Notes under the pieces: generated by a model
Told to the model about the DNA's origin: nothing
The model's input: only the letters and a program-made list of their open reading frames with translations
Databases searched by the model: none
Translations under genes and position numbers: made by a program
Assembly: GCF_024543085.1 (NCBI RefSeq)
Contig: NZ_JANHNZ010000003.1
Span: 62,001 to 126,000 of the forward strand
From: Granulicatella seriolae
GTDB lineage: Bacteria; Bacillota; Bacilli; Lactobacillales; Aerococcaceae
Direction: 5' to 3'
Length of the DNA stretch: 64,000 nt
Shown: positions 26,584 through 37,384 of the stretch, in pieces
How the letters are laid out: each line of letters starts with the position of its first letter
How positions within the stretch are numbered: position 1 is the first letter of the stretch

Positions 26584-29193
26584 ATGAATATTGAAAAAAT
26601 GACCACTACTCTCCAACAGGCACTCGGTGATGCACAGCAAATTTGTGTGGTAAGAAAACAACAAGAAATTGACATTGTACAACTATGGAAAGTATTTTTA
26701 CAACCTGACCATTTTGTAAGGAATCTCTACCTCGATTTAGGTGTAGATACTGACTTATTAGAAGGCTATGTTGATGATCAACTAGATCGTATCCCTGTAG
26801 TTAACGGAGAAAATGTTCTGTATGGCCAATCACTTAGTCAAAACCTATTCCGCTTGTTTAACGAAGCAGAAAAAATTCGAGCTGAATTTCATGATGATTT
26901 CCTATCAACAGAAATAGTTGTCTTGGCTCTAATGAACCTAAAAAACAATCCATTGACCAAAGAATTGGAAAGACTTGGATTGACCAAAAAAGAATTGCAA
27001 GAAAAAATACTAAAAATAAGAGGAGGAGATAGAGTGACCTCACAAAATCAAGAAGAACAATATGAAGCATTAAGTAAATATGCTCAAAACTTAAATGAAG
27101 CAGTAAAATCTGGTAAGCAAGATCCAGTAATCGGGCGTGACGAAGAAATTCGTGACGTGATTCGAATCTTATCTCGTAAGACAAAAAATAACCCTGTCCT
27201 AATTGGAGAACCAGGAGTTGGTAAGACAGCTATCGTAGAAGGATTAGCCCAAAGAATCGTGAGACGTGACGTTCCGGAAAATTTAAAAGATAAGACAATC
27301 TTTTCCTTAGATATGGGTGCTCTTATCGCAGGGGCTAAGTTCCGTGGTGAATTTGAAGAACGGTTGAAAGCTGTACTAAAAGAAGTGACTAAATCAGAAG
27401 GGCAAATCATTCTATTTATTGATGAAATTCATACCATTGTTGGTGCTGGAAAAACAGAAGGTTCTATGGATGCAGGAAACTTGCTAAAACCAATGCTGGC
27501 GCGTGGAGAATTGCACTGTATTGGTGCAACTACTTTAGATGAGTACCGTGAAAATATGGAAAAAGATAAGGCACTTGAACGCCGTTTCCAAAAAGTAATG
27601 GTTAAGGAACCTAGTGTGGAGGATACTATCTCTATATTACGTGGCTTGAAAGAGCGCTTTGAAATTCATCATAGCGTAAATATTCAAGACAGTGCTTTAG
27701 TTGCAGCTGCCACTTTATCCAACCGCTATATTACTGATCGCTTTTTACCAGACAAGGCAATCGATTTAGTGGATGAAGCGTGTGCAACCATTCGTGTAGA
27801 AATGAATTCTATGCCTACTGAACTAGACCACGCAACCCGCCGTCTCATGCAATTGGAAATAGAAGAAGCAGCTCTAAAAATGGAAAAAGATGATGCTTCT
27901 AAAAAACGTCTTCTCATTTTACAGGAAGAATTGGCTGAATTACGTGAAGAAACCAATAGCTTACGCATGAAATGGGAAATCGAAAAAGAAGAAGTTAACC
28001 ATATCAGAAATAAACGTGAAGAAATCGATCAAGCAAAACACCAATTGGAAGAAGCTGAGTCTGATTACAATCTAGAAAAAGCAGCAGAGTTAAGACATGG
28101 TCGTATTCCTACGCTTGAAAAAGAATTGAAAGACCTAGAGGAAGCAGCTAAGGAAAGATCAGATCGTTCCGAAAAATTGGTCCAAGAGTCTGTCACAGCA
28201 GAAGAAATTGCACGCGTTGTTGGACGATTGACCGGAATACCTGTAACTCGATTAGTCGAGGGCGAACGTGAAAAGTTACTTCATTTAGAAGATACCTTAC
28301 ATGAACGTGTTATTGGACAAGATGAAGCGGTTGAAACTGTTAGTGATGCTGTGTTGCGTTCTCGTGCCGGTTTGCAAAACCCTGACCAACCAATCGGATC
28401 CTTCCTATTCTTAGGTCCAACAGGAGTAGGGAAAACGGAGCTGGCAAAAGCTTTAGCAGAAGTTTTATTTGATTCAGAAGATCATATGGTTCGTATTGAT
28501 ATGAGTGAGTACATGGAGAAATTTTCCGTGTCTCGTTTAGTTGGAGCTCCTCCAGGCTATGTTGGTTATGAAGAAGGAGGGCAGCTAACAGAAGCTGTTC
28601 GTAGAAGTCCTTACACGATAGTACTTTTAGACGAAATAGAAAAAGCTCACCCGGATGTCTTCAATATCTTATTACAAGTCTTAGATGATGGACGACTAAC
28701 TGATTCCAAGGGTCGAGTTGTTGACTTCAAAAATACTGTTCTAATCATGACCAGTAATATTGGCTCTCAATACCTTCTAGAAACACAAGCAGATGGGGTT
28801 ATTGATAGTGAAACACGCTATGAAGTGGAAAACTTACTAAAATCAACCTTTAAGCCGGAGTTTCTAAATCGAATTGATGATACAATCTTCTTTACGCCAC
28901 TTTCTAGAGAAAATATCAAAGGAATTGTTACTAAGATGACGAATCATCTAAGCGAAAGATTAGCTGACCAGGATATTCAGTTAGTTGTTGAGGATAGTGT
29001 CAAAGATTGGATTGCTAAAAATGCATATAACCCTGTTTATGGGGCTAGACCTATTGCAAGATACATTCAACATTCGATTGAGACACCTTTAGCTAAACTT
29101 GTTATAAAAGGGGACGTTATGCCAGGTAACCTTGTTACTGCCAAACTGATAGATGATCAATTAGAGTTTGAAGTTACCGAACTGGAAGAATAA
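26584..29193 (+). CDS. clpB: ATP-dependent chaperone ClpB
   Basis: 869-aa AAA+ disaggregase that, with DnaK, resolves protein aggregates. Order: Clp N-domain (about 1-145), NBD1 with Walker A GEPGVGKT (from 208) and Walker B LFIDEIH, a long coiled-coil middle domain rich in Glu/Lys (about 405-525), and NBD2 with Walker A GPTGVGKT (from 611) and LLDEIEKAH. The long middle domain separates it from ClpC/ClpE. AAGGAGG at 26571-26577 abuts an in-frame ATG at 26578, so the ATG at 26584 is the likely start. It is controlled by the CtsR-type operator and is monocistronic. Confidence 0.94.
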   Translation: MNIEKMTTTLQQALGDAQQICVVRKQQEIDIVQLWKVFLQPDHFVRNLYLDLGVDTDLLEGYVDDQLDRIPVVNGENVLYGQSLSQNLFRLFNEAEKIRAEFHDDFLSTEIVVLALMNLKNNPLTKELERLGLTKKELQEKILKIRGGDRVTSQNQEEQYEALSKYAQNLNEAVKSGKQDPVIGRDEEIRDVIRILSRKTKNNPVLIGEPGVGKTAIVEGLAQRIVRRDVPENLKDKTIFSLDMGALIAGAKFRGEFEERLKAVLKEVTKSEGQIILFIDEIHTIVGAGKTEGSMDAGNLLKPMLARGELHCIGATTLDEYRENMEKDKALERRFQKVMVKEPSVEDTISILRGLKERFEIHHSVNIQDSALVAAATLSNRYITDRFLPDKAIDLVDEACATIRVEMNSMPTELDHATRRLMQLEIEEAALKMEKDDASKKRLLILQEELAELREETNSLRMKWEIEKEEVNHIRNKREEIDQAKHQLEEAESDYNLEKAAELRHGRIPTLEKELKDLEEAAKERSDRSEKLVQESVTAEEIARVVGRLTGIPVTRLVEGEREKLLHLEDTLHERVIGQDEAVETVSDAVLRSRAGLQNPDQPIGSFLFLGPTGVGKTELAKALAEVLFDSEDHMVRIDMSEYMEKFSVSRLVGAPPGYVGYEEGGQLTEAVRRSPYTIVLLDEIEKAHPDVFNILLQVLDDGRLTDSKGRVVDFKNTVLIMTSNIGSQYLLETQADGVIDSETRYEVENLLKSTFKPEFLNRIDDTIFFTPLSRENIKGIVTKMTNHLSERLADQDIQLVVEDSVKDWIAKNAYNPVYGARPIARYIQHSIETPLAKLVIKGDVMPGNLVTAKLIDDQLEFEVTELEE

Positions 29194-29260
29194 ATCGTTG
29201 AAAATTGATAGAGGTTTGAGCTGGGCTCAAGTCATTACAAATACAAAGTAGCCCTCCAAG

Positions 29261-29434
29261 AAATAAAGCTTGTCCGGATTAGTTTCAGAAATAATGACGG
29301 TGGCACCGCCGTGAGCCTTGGTCTCACGGCTTAGCTGTCTACGTGGCTGTAATTGGCTAAAGCCAAAACAGCCACTGTGCGTCAGCTATGCTTTACACCG
29401 TTATTTCTGAAACTAATCCGGACAAGCTTTATTT
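29261..29434 (+). repeat. Intergenic palindromic element, copy 6 (complete reference copy)
   Basis: Perfect 34-bp arms, 29261-29294 and 29401-29434. The inner part continues with CGGTG/CACCG past a 3-base bulge. The core holds a perfect 8-bp hairpin (GCCGTGAG/CTCACGGC) and a longer arm built from TAGCTG/CAGCTA, GTGGCTGT/ACAGCCAC and TTGGCT/AGCCAA. An outer inverted repeat, 29220-29234 with 29465-29479 (14 of 15), frames the unit. It is the only sizeable structure between clpB and nfeD. Confidence 0.9.
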
Positions 29435-29738
29435 CTGTCTTAATACCACACTTGCACTAGTTAGTGAGTTGAGCCCAGCCACTTCGAGATTTTGTGTATG
29501 AGTCTTAGCAAACGATACTTGTATTGTTTGTGGCAAAGAAAAAAGCTTTGTAAATCAACATTTTGATAGAGAAGTATCTTTTTATGATTTCTACTGTGTG
29601 TTTGATTATTAGTATTAAAGCGTTTTATGGTATGATGAATACAAGCTAGTTGTGCAATAACTCCTTTAAGTGGATACTTTGTCAATTAGTGAGCTTTCAA
29701 GAATAGATTTGAAAATTTTGAGGAAAGGAGGCAAACAA

Positions 29739-30335
29739 ATGGATTTCTTATTACTCAGTTTGGGCTTTATAGGGGTAGTTATTGTACTATTTTCTAATAA
29801 CTACTATATAGGGGGCAGCATTTCTGTAGTAAGTTTTCTAAGTTATTTTCTCTTGCAACCCAAACCATCTTGGATCTCTGCTCTAATTCTTTTTGCTGGT
29901 ATGATTATGATCGCTTTTGAGATTATTATTCCAGGATTTGGAGTTATGGGAGTAGTAGGAGGGCTTTTCTTATTCTGGGGAATTTTCTTATCGAATGGAG
30001 ATTGGTTGGATGCGTTAACGGATATTACTATCTCAACATTGTTGGTGATAACATTGGTAATAGTGTTAATTCGGAAAGGCTATCGAGTGAGGCTAGGAGA
30101 AAGACTGGTCTTAGAAAATGCTTTGAATGAATCAAGAGGGTATTCTTCAGTACCAAATTATTCATTCTTGCAAGGAAAGATTGGACAAGCGAAAACTATC
30201 TTACGTCCAGTTGGTAGGATCATGATTGATCAGTCAGAATATGATGCTGTATCTACAGGAGATGTTATTCCGGCTGGAAAAGCTATCATCGTTACCAAAG
30301 TAGAGGGTAGTAAAATTGTTGTTAGAGAGTACTAA
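29739..30335 (+). CDS. NfeD family membrane protein
   Basis: 198 aa. Four or five hydrophobic helices in the first 115 residues (including [25 protein letters not shown], the NfeD membrane signature) are followed by a soluble OB-fold domain ([53 protein letters not shown]). The ATG at 29739 has AAAGGAGG and is preferred over upstream in-frame codons. NfeD proteins partner with flotillin-like proteins, here encoded by the next gene 26 bp downstream. An extended -10 (TGGTATGAT, 29628-29636) may be the promoter. Confidence 0.88.
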   Translation: MDFLLLSLGFIGVVIVLFSNNYYIGGSISVVSFLSYFLLQPKPSWISALILFAGMIMIAFEIIIPGFGVMGVVGGLFLFWGIFLSNGDWLDALTDITISTLLVITLVIVLIRKGYRVRLGERLVLENALNESRGYSSVPNYSFLQGKIGQAKTILRPVGRIMIDQSEYDAVSTGDVIPAGKAIIVTKVEGSKIVVREY

Positions 30336-30361
30336 AATATTATAGGACAGGGGGAAAGAAA

Positions 30362-31357
30362 ATGTATAACACAAATCCAATTTCAAGTTATATTGGTATT
30401 TTGGCTGTTGTTTTTATTGTTTTAATATTATTATTATTATTTTTCCGTTTTGTGCCAATTGGTTTATGGATTACAGCTTACTTCTCAGGCGTTAAAGTTG
30501 GGGTAGGCACCTTAATTGGGATGAGACTTCGCCGAGTTGCACCACAAAAAATTGTTCAACCCTTGATTAAAGCAACTAAGGCTGGACTAACTATCGATAT
30601 CAATGAACTGGAAGCCCACTATCTGGCGGGTGGAGATATTAATATGGTTATTGATGCTTTAATTGCCGCGCAACGTGCTAATATTGATTTAGAATTTGAG
30701 CAAGCAGCGGCTATTGATTTGGCAGGTAGAAACGTGTTCGAAGCTGTTCAAGTATCAGTTAACCCTAAAGTGATTGAAACACCAATTATCGCTGGTGTGG
30801 CAATGGATGGTATTGAGGTTCAAGCAAAGGCCAAAGTAACCGTTCGTGCTAACATTGAACGCCTTGTCGGAGGAGCCGGTGAAGAAACGATTATTGCCCG
30901 TGTTGGTGAAGGGATTGTAACAACGGTTGGTTCAGCTATGCAGCACAAATCTGTCTTAGAAAATCCAGATTCCATTTCTCAAACGATTTTGAAAAAAGGA
31001 CTAGATTCAGGAACAGCTTTTGAAATCCTATCTATTGATATCGCGGATGTGGATGTGGGTAGAAATATTGGGGCAAAACTTCAAGCTGAACAAGCTGAAG
31101 CAGACAAAAAAATTGCACAGGCCAAAGCAGAAGAACGTCGCTCTTTAGCGGTTGCTCAAGAACAAGAAATGTTAGCTGAAGTACAACGGATGAGAGCGAA
31201 AGTAGTAGAAGCAGAATCGCAAATCCCGTTAGCGATGGCAGAAGCACTTCGTTCAGGAAAGTTGGGGGTTATGGATTACTATCAGTTGAAAAATATTCAA
31301 TCTGATACCAATATGAGAAACGCTATTGGACAATCAACTCCAGAAGAACGTGATTAA
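30362..31357 (+). CDS. floA: Flotillin-like protein FloA
   Basis: 331-aa bacterial flotillin (YqfA type), which organises membrane microdomains. An N-terminal hydrophobic hairpin ([20 protein letters not shown]) precedes the conserved [18 protein letters not shown], a PHB/SPFH-like domain, and a C-terminal coiled-coil region with the Glu-Ala-rich repeats typical of flotillins ([19 protein letters not shown]). The end PEERD follows. The length matches FloA (about 330 aa). It is paired with nfeD upstream and a third gene downstream. Confidence 0.94.
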   Translation: MYNTNPISSYIGILAVVFIVLILLLLFFRFVPIGLWITAYFSGVKVGVGTLIGMRLRRVAPQKIVQPLIKATKAGLTIDINELEAHYLAGGDINMVIDALIAAQRANIDLEFEQAAAIDLAGRNVFEAVQVSVNPKVIETPIIAGVAMDGIEVQAKAKVTVRANIERLVGGAGEETIIARVGEGIVTTVGSAMQHKSVLENPDSISQTILKKGLDSGTAFEILSIDIADVDVGRNIGAKLQAEQAEADKKIAQAKAEERRSLAVAQEQEMLAEVQRMRAKVVEAESQIPLAMAEALRSGKLGVMDYYQLKNIQSDTNMRNAIGQSTPEERD

Positions 31358-31359
31358 TC

Positions 31360-32208
31360 ATGTACGGTTTTATCGCTTTGATAATCGTTTATGGCTTAAG
31401 TGCTATTATTAGCCAAGTATTCAAAAATAGTTTGAACGGGAGCAAGTCCAAAAAAACAACCAGTCAAGTTCTGACTGAATACAAAAAAAAGTTCGAAGAC
31501 GCCAGCAAAGAACTTTCTAAAAAAACTGAAGACACAACGAGAACTGGACGTACGCAAAACTTTTTAACGGGTCAAAAAAATAGCCAAACTAAACAAAACT
31601 TTTTAAACTCTCAAAGGAATAGCACGCATCATCAAAAGTCTCAAGTTAGCCAAAATTTTGGTAGACAAGTCAATTCTGTTAGACCAAGTAAAGCTAGCAA
31701 ACAAGCTATGTCTAATGCATCTTTAAAAACTAGTAATAAGCAACCGCAAAAAATGCAATCTAGCCAAAAAACAGAAGATAAACTACAGTTAATGCAAGAT
31801 TGCCTGGCGCAAATCCAAAAGGTTTTTAAAAACTATGATGAGAATAAATTAAATATATCTATTATTGATATTGATTTCGTCAAAGAATTTAAGTTGCTCA
31901 ATTCTAGTCAGATTTATCATATGGATAGAAATGATGTACTAACTTATGTCCAAAAGCTTGAACGCTTTAAAATAAAAAATCCAACGCTACCTGAAAAGCT
32001 GATAAAAAGTTTGGAAAACTTCTTGAGGGACATTAGATACATTCAAAATGATTCCCTAGTAGAAGAAGAGACATTTCCTGAAAAAGTTATTCGAAATAAT
32101 CTGTCTAAACACAAAAGCTTGGTTCCAATTGGAAATAAAACTGTCTTGCCTCTAAAGCAATCCATTATTTGGAAAGAAATATTGGACAAACCTAAGAGTA
32201 TGAGATAA
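31360..32208 (+). CDS. Membrane-anchored hypothetical protein, third gene of the nfeD-floA operon
   Basis: 282 aa, not recognised. One N-terminal helix (MYGFIALIIVYGLSAIISQVF) would anchor it. Residues about 25-145 are low-complexity, rich in Ser, Gln, Asn and Lys, including repeated QNFL segments (TQNFLTGQKNSQTKQNFL), and look disordered. Residues 145-282 form a more ordered, mostly helical, basic domain. It starts 2 bp after floA, so it is co-transcribed and a FloA partner role is inferred. In Bacillus a small third gene (yqfB) occupies the same place, but I see no clear homology. Confidence 0.7.
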   Translation: MYGFIALIIVYGLSAIISQVFKNSLNGSKSKKTTSQVLTEYKKKFEDASKELSKKTEDTTRTGRTQNFLTGQKNSQTKQNFLNSQRNSTHHQKSQVSQNFGRQVNSVRPSKASKQAMSNASLKTSNKQPQKMQSSQKTEDKLQLMQDCLAQIQKVFKNYDENKLNISIIDIDFVKEFKLLNSSQIYHMDRNDVLTYVQKLERFKIKNPTLPEKLIKSLENFLRDIRYIQNDSLVEEETFPEKVIRNNLSKHKSLVPIGNKTVLPLKQSIIWKEILDKPKSMR

Positions 32209-32231
32209 ACTATTTAGGCATAGAATTTATG

Positions 32232-32269
32232 AAAAGGTCTTGTGCACCATGGCAAGACCTTTTCTTTTA
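32232..32269 (+). terminator. Rho-independent terminator of the nfeD-floA operon
   Basis: AAAAGGTCTTG (32232-32242) pairs with CAAGACCTTTT (32253-32263), followed by TCTTTTA. Confidence 0.88.
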
Positions 32270-32304
32270 CTTTATAGTTTAGAAAATATACAAGGAGAGA
32301 TTAA

Positions 32305-33450
<1,146 letters not shown>

Positions 33451-33593
33451 GGACTTTTGGTCAAATCTATAGCATTTAAGTCTTAGATTTGATACAGTTA
33501 AGGATGTACTTTATGTGGTTATTTATCACAGAGTAAAAATATACTGCCTAAACTTTGGCGCAGTAGACTTTGATAGAAAGGAGATTCATTCAT

Positions 33594-33941
33594 ATGAATT
33601 GGCAAATAGTTATTATCTTGTATATCGCAATGGGGTTAGTATACTTTTTCGTTGTGAGAAAACAAAAAGCAAGAAATAGAGAAGCGCAAGACTTATTGAA
33701 TACTTTAAAACCGGGAGACCACGTAGTAACTGTTGGAGGCTTACACGGTATTGTTGATGAGATTATTGCTAGCAATAATACTATCGTTTTGGACTGCGAA
33801 GGCATTTTCTTAACCTTTGAGCGTCGTTCGATTCACCATGTAGTACCACCAGTAGCTAGTGATTTATCACCAACTGAAGATCAACCATTGGAAGATATGT
33901 CAGTTGATGTTGAAGAAAAAGAATCAGATTCAGCTAACTAA
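33594..33941 (+). CDS. yajC: Sec translocase accessory subunit YajC
   Basis: 115 aa. One N-terminal transmembrane helix (NWQIVIILYIAMGLVYFFVV) is followed by RKQKARNREAQDLLNTLKPGDHVVTVGGLHGIVDEI, the YajC signature, and an acidic tail. YajC associates with SecDF-YidC at the translocon. The ATG at 33594 has AAGGAG 10 bp upstream; an earlier TTG at 33570 is less likely. Confidence 0.92.
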   Translation: MNWQIVIILYIAMGLVYFFVVRKQKARNREAQDLLNTLKPGDHVVTVGGLHGIVDEIIASNNTIVLDCEGIFLTFERRSIHHVVPPVASDLSPTEDQPLEDMSVDVEEKESDSAN

Positions 33942-33968
33942 TTTACATCATTAAGGTAGGGGTAGGGT

Positions 33969-34244
33969 ATGAGTACTCAAGAAAGTCATGATTTTTTAAG
34001 ACCGTGGTTAGCTTTTAAAGTGATTGAATTTTTTGAAGCAGGTTATGAAACAGTATCCAGTTCTGACTTAGAACAATATGTCTATAACTTTCTTTGGAAA
34101 AGGCATAAACCCAAAAAATATCTTGAACAGCTATACCAAATTAATGCCATATCACCAAATGATTATTTTGATTATCAATCGATTGAGGCGCAAGTACGTA
34201 ATGTGACTTCTTTAAATGAGATTGATTTCAGTGAATTGTTTTAA
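33969..34244 (+). CDS. comN: ComN-like post-transcriptional regulator
   Basis: 91 aa. The pattern LRPWLAFKVIEFFEAGYETVSSSDLEQYVYNFLWKR and the following NAISPNDYFDYQSIEAQV fit the ComN family. In Bacillus subtilis ComN affects comE mRNA at the poles. It follows yajC by 27 bp and is closed by its own terminator. A functional comG operon lies elsewhere in the window, which fits a competence role but does not prove it. Confidence 0.8.
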   Translation: MSTQESHDFLRPWLAFKVIEFFEAGYETVSSSDLEQYVYNFLWKRHKPKKYLEQLYQINAISPNDYFDYQSIEAQVRNVTSLNEIDFSELF

Positions 34245-34247
34245 AGT

Positions 34248-34278
34248 TAAGCCAAACAGAAATGTTTGGCTTTTTTTT
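34248..34278 (+). terminator. Rho-independent terminator after comN
   Basis: AGCCAAACA (34250-34258) pairs with TGTTTGGCT (34263-34271), a 4-base loop, then a run of T to 34278. Confidence 0.92.
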
Positions 34279-34295
34279 GTTGTTGTGTTTAGAGA

Positions 34296-34390
34296 ATGTG
34301 AGTCTCTGAGGTGCTGCCTACGTGACTGTAAATCGACTAGCCAAAACAGTCACAGTGCGTCAGCTATGCTTTACATCGTTATTTCTGATA
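34296..34390 (+). repeat. Degenerate palindromic element, copy 7 (right part only)
   Basis: Contains the second core arm (CTACGTGACTGTAAATCGACT...AACAGTCAC) and the CAGTGCGTCAGCTATGCTTT block ending in TTATTTCTGATAG. The left stem arm and first core hairpin are largely lost. It lies between the comN terminator and the adhE control region. Confidence 0.78.
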
Positions 34391-34465
34391 GAGGGGGGAG
34401 ATTCAAAGGTTGCTACTAGTGATAAATTTTTGTGCAAATTAATAAAAAAAATAAAAAAATGCAAA

Positions 34466-34479
34466 TGAAAATGTTTTCA
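34466..34479 (+). promoter_or_regulatory. cre-like CcpA site upstream of adhE
   Basis: TGAAAATGTTTTCA is a perfect palindrome apart from the centre and matches the cre consensus TGAAARCGYTTTCA except at one position (T for C). It lies 26 bp upstream of the adhE -35. Confidence 0.7.
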
Positions 34480-34504
34480 TAGTGAAAAAAGTTCAAAAAA
34501 GCTA

Positions 34505-34533
34505 TTTACATTTCTTGTGAGAAGGTGTATTAT
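34505..34533 (+). promoter_or_regulatory. adhE promoter
   Basis: TTTACA (34505-34510), a 17-bp spacer and TATTAT (34528-34533). The leader is about 35 nt, with AGGAGG before the ATG at 34573. Confidence 0.7.
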
Positions 34534-34572
34534 ACATATGTGAGATAAATAACAATACCTAGGAGGATTCAA

Positions 34573-37209
34573 ATGGTAGAGAAAGCAGTAGCAGAAAAAA
34601 CGGTCGTTGAAACAGTAGACGAATTGGTTCAAAAAGGGCTTGTGGCTCTTGAAGAATTTCGTCAACTAAACCAAGAACAAGTGGACTATATCGTGGCAAA
34701 AGCATCAGTCGCAGCTTTGGATCAACATGGCGTTCTAGCTATGCATGCAGTAGAGGAAACAGGTCGTGGAGTCTTTGAAGATAAAGCCACAAAAAACTTG
34801 TTTGCTTGTGAGCATGTAGTGAACAATATGAGAAATTTAAAGACAGTTGGTGTCATTGAAGATGATGATGTTACGGGGCTAACATTGATTGCTGAACCAG
34901 TTGGGGTTATCTGTGGGGTTACACCAACAACCAACCCAACGTCAACAGCTATTTTCAAATCTTTGATTTCTCTAAAAACTAGAAACCCAATTATTTTCGC
35001 TTTCCACCCTTCAGCACAAGAAAGCTCAGCACATGCAGCTCGTGTCGTTAGAGATGCAGCAGTTGCAGCAGGCGCTCCTGAAAACTGTATTCAATGGATT
35101 GAAACACCATCATTAGAAGCAACAAATGCTTTAATGAATAACGATGGAATTGCAACTATCTTAGCAACTGGTGGTAATGCAATGGTTAAGGCTGCTTACT
35201 CATGTGGAAAACCAGCACTAGGAGTTGGAGCAGGTAATGTACCAGCTTACGTTGAAAAATCAGCAAACATCCGTCAAGCAGCTCATGATATCGTAATGAG
35301 TAAATCATTTGATAATGGTATGGTTTGTGCTTCTGAACAAGCGGTTATTATTGATAAAGAAATTTATGATGACTTCGTGAAAGAATTAAAATCTTACCAC
35401 ACCTATTTTGTTAACAAAAAAGAAAAAGCTTTGTTAGAAGAATTCTGTTTTGGTGTAAAAGCTAATGGCAAAGATTGCTCAGGCGCAAAATTAAATGCAA
35501 ATATTGTTGGTAAGCCAGCAACTTGGATTGCTGAACAAGCTGGGTTCTCAGTACCAGAAGATACTAATATTCTTGCAGCTGAATGTAAAGAAGTAGGCAT
35601 CAACGAACCTCTAACTCGTGAAAAATTATCTCCAGTGATTGCTGTATTGAAAGCAGATTCTACTGAAGATGGGTTAGAAAAAGCTCGTTTAATGGTTGAA
35701 TTCAATGGTTTAGGTCACTCAGCAGCGATTCATACTGAAGATGCCGATTTAGCAAAAGAATTCGGAAGAATTGTTCGTGCTATCCGTGTTATCTGGAATG
35801 CACCTTCAACATTTGGTGGGATTGGGGACGTTTATAACTCATTCTTACCATCATTAACTCTTGGATGTGGATCTTACGGACGTAACTCTGTAGGTGATAA
35901 CGTAAGTGCGGTCAATCTATTAAATATCAAAAAAGTGGGGAGACGTAGAAATAATATGCAATGGTTTAAAGTTCCTTCAAAAATCTATTTCGAACGTGAC
36001 TCAATTCAATATCTACAAGTAATGAAAGATGTTGAACGTGTAATGATTGTTACCGATGACGCTATGGTTAAATTTGGATTCTTACAAAGAGTAATTGATC
36101 AACTATCTTTACGTAAAAATGATGTTGTCTACCAAGTATTCTCTGACGTAGAACCTGATCCAGATATCACAACCGTAAACCGTGGAGCTGAAATGATGAA
36201 AACTTTTGCTCCAGATACCATTATTGCTCTTGGTGGTGGTTCTGTAATGGATGCTGCTAAAGTAATGTGGATGTTCTATGAACAACCAGAAATTGATTTC
36301 CGTGACCTAGTTCAAAAATTCATGGATATCCGTAAACGTGCCTTCAAATTCCCAGAATTAGGTGAAAAGGCTAAATACGTTGGTATTCCAACAACATCAG
36401 GAACTGGTTCTGAAGTTACTCCATTTGCCGTAATTTCTGATAAAGCCAATAACCGTAAGTACCCACTAGCAGACTACTCATTAACACCAACAATTGCGAT
36501 TATTGATCCTGCTTTTGTTATGACAGTACCTGCTCACGTAACGGCTGACACTGGTATGGACGTACTAACTCACTCTGTTGAAGCTTATGTATCTACATTG
36601 GCAAACGATTATACAGATGGATTAGCCCTACAAGCTATTAAATTAGTTTTTGAAAACTTAGAAAACAGTGTTAAGAATGCTGACTTCACTTCTCGCGAAA
36701 AAATGCATAATGCTTCTACAATGGCAGGTATGGCTTTCGCTAACGCATTCTTAGGTATGTCCCACTCAATGGCGCATAAGATTGGTGGATTCTTCCATAC
36801 TGTTCACGGACGTACCAATGCTATCTTATTACCGTACGTAATCCGTTACAATGGTACTCGTCCTGGTAAGACTGCTACATGGCCAAAATATAACTACTAT
36901 AGAGCCGATGAAAGATACCAAGATATCGCTCGTACATTAGGCTTACCTGCTTCAACACCAGAAGAAGGAGTAGCATCATTTGCCAAGGCTGTTTATGACC
37001 TAGGGGTAAAAGTTGGTATCGAAATGAACTTCAAAGCACAAGGTGTGGATGAAAAAGCATGGAATGAACACAAACGTGAGATTGCTTTGTTAGCTTATGA
37101 AGACCAATGTTCTCCAGCTAACCCACGCTTACCAATGGTTGACCACATGGTAGAAATTCTTGAAGATGCTTACTATGGATATGAAGAACGTCCAGGAAGA
37201 TTAAAATAA
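34573..37209 (+). CDS. adhE: Bifunctional acetaldehyde-CoA / alcohol dehydrogenase
   Basis: 878-aa fusion that reduces acetyl-CoA to acetaldehyde and then ethanol, regenerating NAD in fermentation. The N-terminal aldehyde dehydrogenase half has the catalytic Cys252 (DNGMVCASEQ). A linker near 450 leads to the iron-dependent alcohol dehydrogenase half, with the NAD loop ALGGGSVMDAAK and metal ligands in TADTGMDVLTHSVEAY and MAHKIGGFFHTVHGRTNA. Codon use is strongly biased to a few triplets (GGT, CGT, CCA, GAA), as expected of a highly expressed gene. It is monocistronic, with a cre-like site upstream and a terminator downstream. Confidence 0.97.
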   Translation: MVEKAVAEKTVVETVDELVQKGLVALEEFRQLNQEQVDYIVAKASVAALDQHGVLAMHAVEETGRGVFEDKATKNLFACEHVVNNMRNLKTVGVIEDDDVTGLTLIAEPVGVICGVTPTTNPTSTAIFKSLISLKTRNPIIFAFHPSAQESSAHAARVVRDAAVAAGAPENCIQWIETPSLEATNALMNNDGIATILATGGNAMVKAAYSCGKPALGVGAGNVPAYVEKSANIRQAAHDIVMSKSFDNGMVCASEQAVIIDKEIYDDFVKELKSYHTYFVNKKEKALLEEFCFGVKANGKDCSGAKLNANIVGKPATWIAEQAGFSVPEDTNILAAECKEVGINEPLTREKLSPVIAVLKADSTEDGLEKARLMVEFNGLGHSAAIHTEDADLAKEFGRIVRAIRVIWNAPSTFGGIGDVYNSFLPSLTLGCGSYGRNSVGDNVSAVNLLNIKKVGRRRNNMQWFKVPSKIYFERDSIQYLQVMKDVERVMIVTDDAMVKFGFLQRVIDQLSLRKNDVVYQVFSDVEPDPDITTVNRGAEMMKTFAPDTIIALGGGSVMDAAKVMWMFYEQPEIDFRDLVQKFMDIRKRAFKFPELGEKAKYVGIPTTSGTGSEVTPFAVISDKANNRKYPLADYSLTPTIAIIDPAFVMTVPAHVTADTGMDVLTHSVEAYVSTLANDYTDGLALQAIKLVFENLENSVKNADFTSREKMHNASTMAGMAFANAFLGMSHSMAHKIGGFFHTVHGRTNAILLPYVIRYNGTRPGKTATWPKYNYYRADERYQDIARTLGLPASTPEEGVASFAKAVYDLGVKVGIEMNFKAQGVDEKAWNEHKREIALLAYEDQCSPANPRLPMVDHMVEILEDAYYGYEERPGRLK

Positions 37210-37235
37210 TCCTAATTTAGGAAAATTAAAACATG

Positions 37236-37277
37236 AAAAGATGCGTAGTATATCGTCAAAGATATACGCATCTTTTT
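37236..37277 (+). terminator. Rho-independent terminator of adhE
   Basis: AAAAGATGCG...TATATC (37236-37254) pairs with GATATACGCATCTTTT (37261-37276), with a short bulge on the left, then T residues. Confidence 0.85.
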
Positions 37278-37384
37278 GTATCTTCTGCTGAACATGGTAT
37301 AATCATGGGTGGTAATTCAAAATTGCTACACTTTTTAAGAGTGAGAGCTTTTATAAACATATAATATTATATTGGAGGGATTTG

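Noticed and set aside
29261-29434. tRNA gene, because of the cloverleaf-like fold
   Set aside because: Stem lengths, absence of TTCGA-type T-loop and anticodon arm, and the 34-bp closing stem exclude a tRNA.
34514-34545. Rex operator at the adhE promoter
   Set aside because: Only one good half-site (TTGTGA at 34514-34519) is present; the second half at the required spacing is not convincing.
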